From Microbacterium kyungheense (GTDB lineage: Bacteria > Actinomycetota > Actinomycetes > Actinomycetales > Microbacteriaceae), in NCBI RefSeq assembly GCF_006783905.1, contig NZ_VFPE01000001.1, forward strand, positions 62,001-126,000: a stretch of 64,000 nt of DNA, given 5' to 3'. The position numbers and the translations under genes are program-made. Positions within the stretch are counted from its first letter, which is position 1, and each line of letters opens with the position of its first letter. Under the pieces are notes generated by a model. The model did no database searches. It had not been told where the DNA came from and saw only the letters and a list, made by a program, of their open reading frames with translations. Of the stretch, positions 1-7,527 are shown piece by piece.

Positions 1-2408
1 CCGTACAGCAGGTGTGCCCGCCCCAGATCGGTGCCCGCCCGCGTTCGGGCGAGGTGATCGATCGCGCTCCGGTACGCCTCTTCCGCGACCGAGCCGGAGC
101 TCACAAGCGCGTGGGAACGGGCCCCGACGCCGAGCGCCCACTCCGTGCCGGCCGCCCGCAGCACGCGCGAGAGGGTCTCGTTCGCCTTTGCTGCGACGTC
201 CGTCCTGCCCGTCCTCGTCGCCGCCTCGATCAGCTCGACGAGCCCCCAGGGCAGCGAGGTGAAGGCTTCCGGGTGTTCGACCACGCGTCCGGCCGCTTCG
301 AGGGCTTCGTCGTAGAGTGCCAGGCCGTTGCAGAGCAGTGCGCGGTACCACTCGGTGATGATCACGGCAGCACCCTGACCGCGCGCGGTCGCATCCGCCA
401 GATTCTCGTCGATCAGTGCACGCGCTTCGTGCTCGTGGCCACTGAAGGCCGCGAGCCCCAGGGGCCCGAGGCGTGCTTGGGGGCTTCCGATCGCTTCGCA
501 GACGGTCTTGGCCTCGTCGATGAGGGCGGAGGCGGCTGCCAGCTCACCGGCGAACAGATGGACGGTCGTGAGCGCGTCGATCGCGGGCGGCAGCTCGCTG
601 AGCGCTCCGGCCTCGCGGACGACGACGACGTGCCGGGCCGTCGTGGCACGCCACCCGTCGAAGTCCCACAGTTCGGAGGCCAGCACCGACCCGAACAACA
701 GCCAGCGAAGGCTGTCGGTGACCGGCAGACGGTCATCGTTCAGCTCTTCGAAGACGGCGGCCATGTGCGGAGCGCCCGCTGCGTAGCCCTCCGTGAGCCG
801 GATCGACAGCGCGTCGAGCAGCCGGTCGGGAAGGGCCGGCACGTCGGGCCTCGGCGCTTCGCGTCCCGCTTCACCGGCTTCGCGGAGCCCGGGACCGCGT
901 GCGAGGTGACTGGCGAACAACGCCGCCCCGATCGCATCCAGATACGTCTGCCGAGCGAGTGAGACGTCCACCTCTTGGAGCCGGTGCGCGGCCGAGAGCA
1001 GGAGGGGCGTCGCCTCATTGGCCCGGTTCTGCGCGAACGCGATCTGGGCATTGAGCAGGTCGATGCGAGCTCGCCCGAGATCGTCGGACGGCGCGACCTC
1101 CGCCATCGCCACCAGACCCGCGGCTTGATCGAATGCGCCGGAGAGCAGCTTCGCTTGGGCGGCGTCCAGTGCGCGCGAGGACCGTTGCGCGGGCTCGGGT
1201 GTCAGGGTCGCGGCGCGGTCGAGGAAGGCCGCCATCGCGGCCACGCCCCCGCGTTCGCCGGCCTTCTCGGCCGATCTCACCAACTCCGCAGCGATGTCTT
1301 CTTGCGGCCCGGCGGCGGCCTGGGCGCGGTGCCACGCGTGGCGGTCGGGATCCGAGTGCTGGTCGATGGACTCGGCGAGCGCTCGATGTGCGTCCAGGAG
1401 CTCGGCGTGCGACGCGGCGCGATACGTGGCCGAGCGGACGAGCGGATGCCGAAAATGAACCTGGGCGTCCAGCGAGAGCAGACCCTCGGCCTCGCCTCTC
1501 GCCAGCACATGGTCGGCGTCGATCCCGAGCCGCCGGGTCGCGCGCCGGAGCAGCCGGACATCGCCGAGCGGGTCGGATGCCGCGACCACGAGGATCTGCC
1601 GGGCGTCGTCCGGCAGCGCCTGTACGCGGCGGAGGAAATCGTCTTCGATCTGATTCGGCACGCGATGGGCTTCGATGCCGATGAACCCGCTCGCCAGTTC
1701 CGGCGGGGTCAACCCACGCGGCAGCTCCAGAAGGGCCAGCGGGTTGCCGGCGGCTTCGGTCAGGATCCGTTCGCGCACCAGTCGATCGATGCGTCCTGGT
1801 ACGACGGTGCGCAGCAGGTCTCGGGACGCGCCATCGGGCAGACCCGTCACGTGCAGCTCCGGAAGCCCCGTCAGCATCGGGTGCTCGGATGGATCCCGCT
1901 CGGCGAAGACCAGGAGCACCGCCTCCGCCAGCAGCCGGCGCGCGACGAAGGCCAAGGTCAGGGCGGATGCTTCATCGAGCCACTGCACATCGTCGACCAC
2001 GCAGAGCAGCGGCTGATCGGCAGCCGCGTCGGCGAGGAGGTTGAGCACCGCCAGCCCCACCATGAATCGATCGGGCGGGCCGCCGTCGCGCAGGCCGAAT
2101 GCGCCGGCGAGGGCGTTCTTCTGCGGATCGGGCAGATCCTCGAGACCGGAGAGGAGGGGCGCACAGAGGAGGTGCAGCCCGGCGTACGACAGCTCCATCT
2201 CGGATTGCACCCCGGCGACCCGCAGGACGCGGCATCCGCTCGCTGTCGAGGTCATGTGGTCCAACAGGGCGGTCTTGCCGATCCCGGGTTCTCCGCGCAC
2301 GACCAAGGCAGCGCTCGTTCCGGTCCTCGCGCCTGCCAACAGGTCGTCGAGGACCTGGCACTCCCGTTGTCGTCCGAGCAGTTCGACGCCTGAACCGCTG
2401 TGAGTCAC
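1..2408 (-). CDS. LuxR-family ATPase transcriptional regulator (C-terminus off window)
   Basis: The minus strand is open from a GTG at 2408 to the window edge (802 codons, no stop). The N-terminus has a STAND/AAA ATPase fold: a Walker A motif (GEPGIGKTALL) near residue 45 and a Walker B-like CVVDDVQWLDEAS near residue 140. A long helical TPR-like region follows. This is the layout of large LuxR-type regulators (about 900 residues) whose C-terminal LuxR helix-turn-helix would lie beyond base 1. The family binds ATP and a ligand or partner protein and activates transcription; the target is unknown. The opposite strand is also open over long stretches, but that frame has no recognisable domains and is a codon-bias shadow. 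The assignment to the LuxR class is inferred because the DNA-binding domain is not visible. Confidence 0.85.
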   Translation of the reverse strand, partial: MTHSGSGVELLGRQRECQVLDDLLAGARTGTSAALVVRGEPGIGKTALLDHMTSTASGCRVLRVAGVQSEMELSYAGLHLLCAPLLSGLEDLPDPQKNALAGAFGLRDGGPPDRFMVGLAVLNLLADAAADQPLLCVVDDVQWLDEASALTLAFVARRLLAEAVLLVFAERDPSEHPMLTGLPELHVTGLPDGASRDLLRTVVPGRIDRLVRERILTEAAGNPLALLELPRGLTPPELASGFIGIEAHRVPNQIEDDFLRRVQALPDDARQILVVAASDPLGDVRLLRRATRRLGIDADHVLARGEAEGLLSLDAQVHFRHPLVRSATYRAASHAELLDAHRALAESIDQHSDPDRHAWHRAQAAAGPQEDIAAELVRSAEKAGERGGVAAMAAFLDRAATLTPEPAQRSSRALDAAQAKLLSGAFDQAAGLVAMAEVAPSDDLGRARIDLLNAQIAFAQNRANEATPLLLSAAHRLQEVDVSLARQTYLDAIGAALFASHLARGPGLREAGEAGREAPRPDVPALPDRLLDALSIRLTEGYAAGAPHMAAVFEELNDDRLPVTDSLRWLLFGSVLASELWDFDGWRATTARHVVVVREAGALSELPPAIDALTTVHLFAGELAAASALIDEAKTVCEAIGSPQARLGPLGLAAFSGHEHEARALIDENLADATARGQGAAVIITEWYRALLCNGLALYDEALEAAGRVVEHPEAFTSLPWGLVELIEAATRTGRTDVAAKANETLSRVLRAAGTEWALGVGARSHALVSSGSVAEEAYRSAIDHLARTRAGTDLGRAHLLY

Positions 2409-2502
2409 GTGGCCTCCGGTCGGATGCTACACCCGCCGAAGCAGCGCCATCAGGGCGGCGTCGAGCCGGTCCGCCGGTCAGCGGCCGGCCCGGCGCCGTC
2501 GA

Positions 2503-3270
2503 CTATGCCACGGTCACGTCGGCGCGGACGGCCTCTTCGATGACGTGGACCACGACCTTGGACTCGGACAGCAGCCCGAGGTGCCCCGCGTCGTATTCCG
2601 TCACGACCGAGCCGGCACGGTCGGCCATGGCGCGCTGCGCCGCCGGCGGGATGATCTGATCCTTCACCCCGAGCACGTACCACGACGGGATCGACCTCCA
2701 CGCGGGTTCGCCCGAGGGTTCCGTGAGCGCACCGAACGCCGCCGGTCGCTGCGTCGCGTAGACGAGCGCCTTGTCGTCGCGGCCGAGCCCTGCCGCGAAG
2801 GGACCGAAGACGGCGGATTCCTTCAGGTAGACGGCGCTGTCCGCGGTCGGCGGCAAGGCCGGCGGCACCAGGTCGAACACCGTCGTCGGGTCGGGCACGG
2901 CCAGGGCCGAGTCCGGTCCGGCGAGCTGGAACGCCGATTCGCCCTCGGCCGGGACGAAGGCGTTGACGTAGACGAGCGCGACGACGTTGTTGAGGCCGGT
3001 CGCCGCGTTCGTGATCACCGCGCCGCCGTACGAGTGCGCGACGAGCGCGACAGGACCGGGGACGGCCTCGACGAACGCCCGCACGACGGCGGCGTCGCCC
3101 GCGAGCGACCGCAGCTCATTCGGAATGGCCCGCACCACGAAACCGTCGTGCTCGAGGCGCGGGATGACCTCGGACCAGCTGGATGCGTCGGCCCACGACC
3201 CGTGGACCAGAACGACGGTGGGCTTGCCGCCGTTCTGGGCGGTCGACGCGGTGAGTGGCGTGTCGGTCAT
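2503..3270 (-). CDS. alpha/beta hydrolase
   Basis: A 255-residue alpha/beta-hydrolase of the small esterase group. Visible features are the oxyanion-hole strand (VVLVHGSWADASSW, about residues 19-32), the nucleophile elbow AHSYGG with Ser80, a late acidic strand (VLGVKDQIIP) and a C-terminal His in AGHLGLL, giving a complete Ser-Asp-His triad. The ATG at 3270 is preferred over an upstream in-frame start at 3396 because a good AAGGAG ribosome site lies about 7 bases before it and the upstream extension is low-complexity and unrelated to the fold. No signal peptide is seen, so it is probably cytosolic. The substrate cannot be told. It is divergent from the sigma factor at 3499, with palindromic CACGTGG sites between them. 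Confidence 0.85.
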   Translation of the reverse strand: MTDTPLTASTAQNGGKPTVVLVHGSWADASSWSEVIPRLEHDGFVVRAIPNELRSLAGDAAVVRAFVEAVPGPVALVAHSYGGAVITNAATGLNNVVALVYVNAFVPAEGESAFQLAGPDSALAVPDPTTVFDLVPPALPPTADSAVYLKESAVFGPFAAGLGRDDKALVYATQRPAAFGALTEPSGEPAWRSIPSWYVLGVKDQIIPPAAQRAMADRAGSVVTEYDAGHLGLLSESKVVVHVIEEAVRADVTVA

Positions 3271-3388
3271 GGCTTGCTCCTTGCGTTGAGGTACCTGCTT
3301 CACCTGGACGACCGGACCGCCGGACCAGGCGTGACATGTTCCGCAGATTCGACGTCGCGATGGGGCCGTCGCCGCCGACTTCTCCGCG

Positions 3389-3421
3389 GTGACCACGTGG
3401 TCGACTACGCGGTCACGTGGT
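3389..3421. promoter_or_regulatory. paired CACGTGG palindromes between divergent genes
   Basis: The 228-base divergent spacer carries a perfect 12-bp palindrome GACCACGTGGTC (3391-3402). A second near-copy, GGTCACGTGGT, begins at 3411, so the CACGTGG cores are spaced 20 bp (two helical turns). This looks like a cooperative operator for the hydrolase, the ECF sigma factor or both. The binding protein is unknown. Confidence 0.45.
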
Positions 3422-3498
3422 GCGAGCGGGAGTCCGATGAGCCGAGAGTGAGGTCGTCGCCCTCACACGACAGCGGCAGCCCGGCAGGAGGAACCGTC

Positions 3499-4236
3499 AT
3501 GGCTTCACTCGATATCGCCATCCGCGCGGGCGACGACACGGACCAGAGCGGCGGGGGCGCTCGGCCGGCCAGAAGCGAGCTGGCACGTGCGCTCGACACC
3601 TTCCTCGAAGAACGCCCCTCGCTGATGCGCATCGCCCTTCGCATCACGCGTGATGCGCCACGGGCCGAGGATTGCGTGCAAGAGGCATGGCTCCGCTGGC
3701 AGCTGACGGACCGCGACGCCATCGTGAACCCGTCGGCGTTCCTCGCGACCACCGTGACCCATCTTGCGATCAACGCCATCCAGAGCGCGCCCCACCGTCA
3801 CGAGATCACCTCGGAGTGGCTGCACGACGAGCCCGCGCTCCACGGTGCGGACCCGTCGCGGCCTGTCGAAGAACGTGCGGCCGTGACCGAGATACTCGCT
3901 GTGCTCATGGCGCGACTGTCGGCGGCCCAGCTCGCGGCGTACCTGCTGCGCAAGTGCTTCGACTACCCCTATGCCGAGATCGCACGTCTGCTGCGGACGA
4001 CCTCCCCCAACGCCCGGCAGCTCATCCGGCGGGCGCAGGCCCGGGCGACCTCGGGTCGCGAACGCCCCGTAGCCCCCGCATCCCACCGTCTGCTGGTCGA
4101 CGCCTTCCTCGCAGCCGCGAGGGTGGGGGATCTGAACGGCCTTGAACGGGTCCTCTTGATACAGGGACATGCCCGCGCGGTGCCGGCGCGAGCACGTCTC
4201 CCGAGACCGAGCTGCCGCACGACGCAGTTCGCCTGA
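3499..4236 (+). CDS. ECF-type RNA polymerase sigma factor, C-terminal domain missing
   Basis: A 245-residue sigma-70 family factor of the ECF group. Region 2 is seen around residues 25-90 (ALRITRDAPRAEDCVQEAWLRW) and region 4 around residues 125-185 (LLRKCFDYPYAEIARLLRTT followed by NARQLIRRAQAR). The start has a strong AGGAGG site 7 bases upstream. After region 4 the protein begins the linker typical of SigJ/ECF41-like factors (LLVDAFLAAARVGDLNGLERVLL), which normally runs into a SnoaL-like regulatory domain. Here it diverges at once into an arginine/proline-rich tail of about 25 residues. The SnoaL domain that modulates activity in that group therefore appears to be lost. No anti-sigma gene is adjacent. 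Confidence 0.85.
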   Translation: MASLDIAIRAGDDTDQSGGGARPARSELARALDTFLEERPSLMRIALRITRDAPRAEDCVQEAWLRWQLTDRDAIVNPSAFLATTVTHLAINAIQSAPHRHEITSEWLHDEPALHGADPSRPVEERAAVTEILAVLMARLSAAQLAAYLLRKCFDYPYAEIARLLRTTSPNARQLIRRAQARATSGRERPVAPASHRLLVDAFLAAARVGDLNGLERVLLIQGHARAVPARARLPRPSCRTTQFA

Positions 4237-4240
4237 GGCC

Positions 4241-4279
4241 CTCCTTGCCCGCTCAGGACGCCTCTGGGCGGGCAAGGAG
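4241..4279 (+). terminator. hairpin terminator after the sigma gene
   Basis: A perfect 12-bp inverted repeat, CTCCTTGCCCGC (4241-4252) and GCGGGCAAGGAG (4268-4279), lies just downstream of the sigma-factor stop codon. There is no long T tract, as is common in high-GC actinobacteria. Confidence 0.6.
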
Positions 4280-4356
4280 CTTCGTTCGGCGATGGCGGCC
4301 GCAGACGACGCCGGTCCAGCCGGCCCGGCGCAGTGGGCTCGGCTAGCATTTCGACC

Positions 4357-4584
4357 ATGACGAGCCCGGCACCGATCGACGACGTCTCCATCGGGGGCGA
4401 GGTCATCCGCCTCGGCCAGTTCCTGAAGTTCGCGGGGCTGTTCGACTCGGGCGGCGACGTCAAGGAGGCCGTCATCGACGGCTACGTGACGGTGAACGGC
4501 GAGGTCGACCGCCGCCGCGGACGGCAGCTCCACCCGGGAGACGTCGTCGGCTTCGACGGCCGACGCGTCCGCGTCCTCGCCTGA
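4357..4584 (+). CDS. S4-domain RNA-binding protein (YbcJ/YaaA-like)
   Basis: A 75-residue protein that is essentially one S4 RNA-binding domain: IRLGQFLKFAGLFDSGGDVK, then AVIDGYVTVNGEVDRRRGRQL and HPGDVVGF. This is the canonical alpha-L motif seen in YbcJ and in RluA/RsuA-type enzymes, without any catalytic part. It probably binds structured RNA or ribosomes. The ATG at 4357 is preferred over one at 4333. There is no ribosome site, but a TAGCAT -10 hexamer sits at about 4343-4348, so transcription would begin near the ATG and the mRNA is likely leaderless. Confidence 0.8.
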   Translation: MTSPAPIDDVSIGGEVIRLGQFLKFAGLFDSGGDVKEAVIDGYVTVNGEVDRRRGRQLHPGDVVGFDGRRVRVLA

Positions 4585-4641
4585 TCACCCGACCGGCCTA
4601 TCCGCCGGTGAAGGCCACCGTGCCGATCCTGGGCGCCCGGG

Positions 4642-5031
4642 TCATGCCAGGCGCTCGAAGACCATGGTCGCCTGGATCCGGTCGCCGCCGCCGAAGCCGC
4701 CGCTCCCCGACGAGGTGGTGCTGATCGTGTGCAGCCGGTACCCGAGCGAGGCCTGCTTGTTGATGACCTTCTCCAGCTCGGTGAGGTTTCCCGACCCGGT
4801 GCCGAAGAACTTCTCCTTGAGCACGACCTGCAGGACGACGTAGCTCATCCCGGTGGGCGCAGGCCGCGGCTGCGCGCCCGCGACGGCGTCCGCCTGAGCA
4901 CGGCTGATCATGCCGTCCAGCCCCGGCGCCTTGGGCGGCGGCGGCTGGATCGACTCGGTCCAGTTCTGCCCGTCCCACCACCGCATGGTTCCCGAACCGT
5001 CGTCGTACCAGCCCGCCTGCGTGTCCGTCAC
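4642..5031 (-). CDS. DUF2510 / DUF4177 domain protein
   Basis: A 129-residue protein with an N-terminal DUF2510 motif (GWYDDGSGTMRWWDGQNWTE, about residues 6-25), a short Pro/Ala-rich linker, and a C-terminal DUF4177-like domain (YVVLQVVLKEKFFGTGSGNL, then a GYRLHTISTT strand and IQATMVFERL). DUF2510 is an actinobacterial motif of unknown function, often at the N-terminus of membrane proteins; no membrane helix is seen here. The GTG at 5031 was chosen because DUF2510 begins directly after it and a GAGG site precedes it. Function unknown. Confidence 0.75.
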   Translation of the reverse strand: MTDTQAGWYDDGSGTMRWWDGQNWTESIQPPPPKAPGLDGMISRAQADAVAGAQPRPAPTGMSYVVLQVVLKEKFFGTGSGNLTELEKVINKQASLGYRLHTISTTSSGSGGFGGGDRIQATMVFERLA

Positions 5032-5120
5032 CGAATCCTCGTCTCTGGGCGGAACTTCGGCGATCCGCCCTCCCAGACGCCAACGGTAGTGGTCGCCGAG
5101 GCGGTGCGCCGCCGCGGGGG

Positions 5121-5480
5121 TCAGCCCGGCCCCTCCGGGTGGGCGAGGTCGTAGGCGCGCGAGACCTTGACGGGCACGACCATCCGCCACGCGTCGACGA
5201 CGAGTTCGCGCGCCTCGGCGGGCTCCAGCGCCGACAGCTGCGCACGGACCCAGTGGAATCGCATGTCGCTCGGAGCGGGAAGGCTGAACTTCTCGGGCTG
5301 ACCGCCGACCAGCGCTTCGCGCTCCTCTCGGGGGAACGCGAACTCCATCACCGTCTCGTCGTGCGAGAACGCGACGTAGACGATCTGCTTGACGCGGAAC
5401 TTCAGACGTCCGTACACGTGGACCGGGTAGGAGCGCTCCAGCTCCGAGCCCAGCGCGAGGACGTCCTCAATCGTCGCCAC
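5121..5480 (-). CDS. MmcQ/YjbR family protein
   Basis: A 119-residue protein of the MmcQ/YjbR family (double-wing fold, function not firmly known). Matches are GRLKFRVKQIVYVAFSHDET, the FPREEREALVG stretch and the C-terminal RELVVDAWRMVVP helix. The GTG at 5480 lies inside the last codons of the acetyltransferase gene (14-base overlap), so the two are probably translationally coupled. Confidence 0.75.
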   Translation of the reverse strand: MATIEDVLALGSELERSYPVHVYGRLKFRVKQIVYVAFSHDETVMEFAFPREEREALVGGQPEKFSLPAPSDMRFHWVRAQLSALEPAEARELVVDAWRMVVPVKVSRAYDLAHPEGPG

Positions 5481-6063
5481 GGGCGGGAACCGTCTTGCGC
5501 ACGACGGTCTTGTTCTTGCCGATGTGCCGCTCGAACGTGAAGCCGGCCTTCTCGAACATGGCTCGCGTGCCGTTGTGCAGGAACGACGATGACGTCTTCT
5601 TGTCGGTCGGCACCTCATTCGGGAACGACACCACCTCGCCGCCGCCCGCCTGCGCGATGAGGTCCAGGGCGCCGTCCAGTGCCTCTCGCGCCACGCCGGA
5701 GCGCCGGTGGTCGCGGTCGACGAAGAAGCACGTGATCCGCCACGGCGCCGGATGGGCCTCACCGGCGTCGTACTCCTTGCGGTGGTAGATGCCCGGCAGC
5801 TCGTCCGGGCTGCCGTACTCGCACCACGCAATGGCGTGGTCGCCCTCGAAGACGAGCGCCGCGTGCGCGACGCCCTCCTCGACCAGCCGCTGCTTGAACG
5901 TCGCCCGGTCGTACTCGCTCTTGACGGTCTGCGCGGTGTCGCCGTGGAAGTACGAGCAGTAGCATCCACCCCACACCCCGTTGTGCTTCTGCGCGAGCGC
6001 CAGCCATGCCGGGAAGGTCTCGGGCGTCAGCGGCTTGATCACGTGTGTCGTCGACACGTCCAC
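5467..6063 (-). CDS. GNAT-family N-acetyltransferase
   Basis: A 198-residue acetyl-CoA-dependent GNAT enzyme. The acetyl-CoA-binding signature is the strand-loop ITCFFVDRDHRRSGVAREAL (about residues 109-128, R-x-x-G-V/A type). It is preceded by an acceptor region (ALVFEGDHAIAWCEYGSPDE) and followed by the C-terminal AMFEKAGFTFERHIGKNKTV. The GTG start at 6063 has a GAGGAGG site 6 bases upstream. The long N-terminal part, with WGGCYCSYFHG, is typical of a subgroup of unknown substrate. It is first in a two-gene unit with the YjbR-like gene. Confidence 0.8.
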   Translation of the reverse strand: MDVSTTHVIKPLTPETFPAWLALAQKHNGVWGGCYCSYFHGDTAQTVKSEYDRATFKQRLVEEGVAHAALVFEGDHAIAWCEYGSPDELPGIYHRKEYDAGEAHPAPWRITCFFVDRDHRRSGVAREALDGALDLIAQAGGGEVVSFPNEVPTDKKTSSSFLHNGTRAMFEKAGFTFERHIGKNKTVVRKTVPARGDD

Positions 6064-6197
6064 GGCAGCCTCCTCGCGTCGGTGGTGCCATTGTCCGACG
6101 GAGGGCCGACATCGCGCGAGAGCGGTGTCGGACAGGGGGTCGAGGCTTTCATATCCTGACCAGCCATCTCTCCCGGCCCGCGAGCAGTGGCGCCGCT

Positions 6198-6226
6198 ACT
6201 CGTGTTTAACGTGTTTAAACACGAGT
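6198..6226 (+). promoter_or_regulatory. palindromic operator overlapping the fic promoter
   Basis: Perfect 11-bp inverted repeats ACTCGTGTTTA (6198-6208) and TAAACACGAGT (6216-6226) abut a TAAAGT -10 hexamer (6226-6231). A CGTGTTTA direct repeat is nested inside. The AT-rich block stands out in this GC-rich DNA. The placement fits a repressor site for the Fic gene; the Fic protein has a C-terminal winged-helix-like region and may autoregulate. Confidence 0.55.
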
Positions 6227-6246
6227 AAAGTGTGAGACACTCAGGC

Positions 6247-7479
6247 ATGGACACGACTGCGAGGAGCGCGGCCGCCGACCCGTGGCCGGCGCATGGTGTG
6301 GAGACGCTTCCGTGGCGCCAACGCGTGCGCGGCGGCACGCGGGCAGACCGGACCATCTCGTCGGTCGATGCGACGATTCCGCCGCTGATCGCGGGACTCG
6401 ACTTCATGCCGTCGGTGCAGTCGGTGGTCGACTCAGAACTGGCCCTGTTGGCCGTCGCGCAGGCCGACACGGACGCCGAGGGCCACTCCGCCGCCCTGAG
6501 CCGCTTCATGATACGGACGGAGTCCGTGGCCTCGTCCAAGATCGAGCGCATCACCGCGGGAGCCATCGACTACGCCAAAGCTCTAGGGGGAAACCGTTCG
6601 AACAGTTCGGCGACGAGCATGGTGGCCGCCAGCACGGCCCTCCACAGTCTCGTGACCGGCGTGGGTGAGCGCGGGCAGTTCGAGCTCGACGACCTGCTGG
6701 TCGCGCACCGCGCGTTGATGAAGGACGATCCGAGCGAGTCCGACTACGCGGGACGCCTGCGCGATGTGCAGAACTGGATCGGCGGCAGCGACTACTCGCC
6801 GCGCGATGCCCTCTACGTCCCACCCGCTCCCGAACGCGTGCCCGCGCTCATGCGCGACATGATCGACTATCTCAATCGCGACGACGTCCCCGTGCTCGTG
6901 CAGGCTGCGATCGCCCACGCGCAGTTCGAATCCATCCATGCGTTCACGGACGGCAACGGTCGCATCGGCCGCGCGCTGGTGTCTGCCGTTTTCCGGCGCC
7001 GCGGCGTGACCCGGAACGCCGTCGTGCCCCTCGCCAGCGGACTCCTGGCTCGGCGGAACGAGTACTTCGCCGCGCTGGGCAGTTATCGCCTCGGCGATCC
7101 GGCGCCGCTGATCGACCTGTTCGCCCGATCCGCTCGCATCGCGGCGACGGCGTCCCGCGAGTCCATCGCGCGTCTCACAGCGTTGCCCGCGGAATGGGCG
7201 GCCGAGCTACGGCCCCGCGCAGGGTCGGCGGTCGCATCGCTCATCCCAGCGTTCTACGACCATCCCGTGATGTCAGCCGCCGAGATCGAGGAGCGCTCGG
7301 GGTCGTCCGAGCAGCAGGCGTACAAGGCGATCGCGAAGCTTGTCGAGGCGGGCTTCATCCAAGAGGTGACTGGACGCAAACGGGACCGCGTCTGGGTGGC
7401 GTCGGAGCTGCTCGCCGAACTCGAGGATCTGGACCGGCGCATTCAGGCCGCGATGACGGCTGAGCGCAACGTGGTGTGA
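6247..7479 (+). CDS. Fic-family protein (putative AMP transferase)
   Basis: A 410-residue Fic/DOC protein. The catalytic loop HAFTDGNGRIGR begins at His231, with all core residues present (His, Asp, GNGR, Arg). This predicts transfer of AMP or another nucleotide to a target protein. The N-terminal segment SSKIER (residues 96-101) is at the place of the autoinhibitory helix (S/T-x-x-x-E-G/N), but the Gly/Asn is replaced by Arg. The C-terminus (about residues 330-400: MSAAEIEERSGSSEQQAYKA, then VEAGFIQEVTGRKRDRVW) is a winged-helix DNA-binding region as in Fic proteins that repress themselves. The ATG at 6247 has no clear ribosome site. It follows the -10 box within about 16 bases, so the leader is very short. 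Confidence 0.88.
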   Translation: MDTTARSAAADPWPAHGVETLPWRQRVRGGTRADRTISSVDATIPPLIAGLDFMPSVQSVVDSELALLAVAQADTDAEGHSAALSRFMIRTESVASSKIERITAGAIDYAKALGGNRSNSSATSMVAASTALHSLVTGVGERGQFELDDLLVAHRALMKDDPSESDYAGRLRDVQNWIGGSDYSPRDALYVPPAPERVPALMRDMIDYLNRDDVPVLVQAAIAHAQFESIHAFTDGNGRIGRALVSAVFRRRGVTRNAVVPLASGLLARRNEYFAALGSYRLGDPAPLIDLFARSARIAATASRESIARLTALPAEWAAELRPRAGSAVASLIPAFYDHPVMSAAEIEERSGSSEQQAYKAIAKLVEAGFIQEVTGRKRDRVWVASELLAELEDLDRRIQAAMTAERNVV

Positions 7480-7487
7480 CGGTGGAC

Positions 7488-7518
7488 GAGTGGATGCCGG
7501 CGGCCGCGGCATCCACTC
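7488..7518. terminator. bidirectional hairpin terminator (GGATGCCG type)
   Basis: Perfect 12-bp arms GAGTGGATGCCG (7488-7499) and CGGCATCCACTC (7507-7518) with a 7-base loop lie between the convergent Fic and vWA genes. Confidence 0.65.
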
Positions 7519-7527
7519 CTCCGAGGA

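Noticed and set aside
12-2393. Two long open frames on the plus strand opposite the LuxR-type gene
   Set aside because: They have no recognisable domains and are Arg/Gly/Gln-rich, as expected from the antisense of GC-rich codons; the minus-strand frame has clear Walker motifs.
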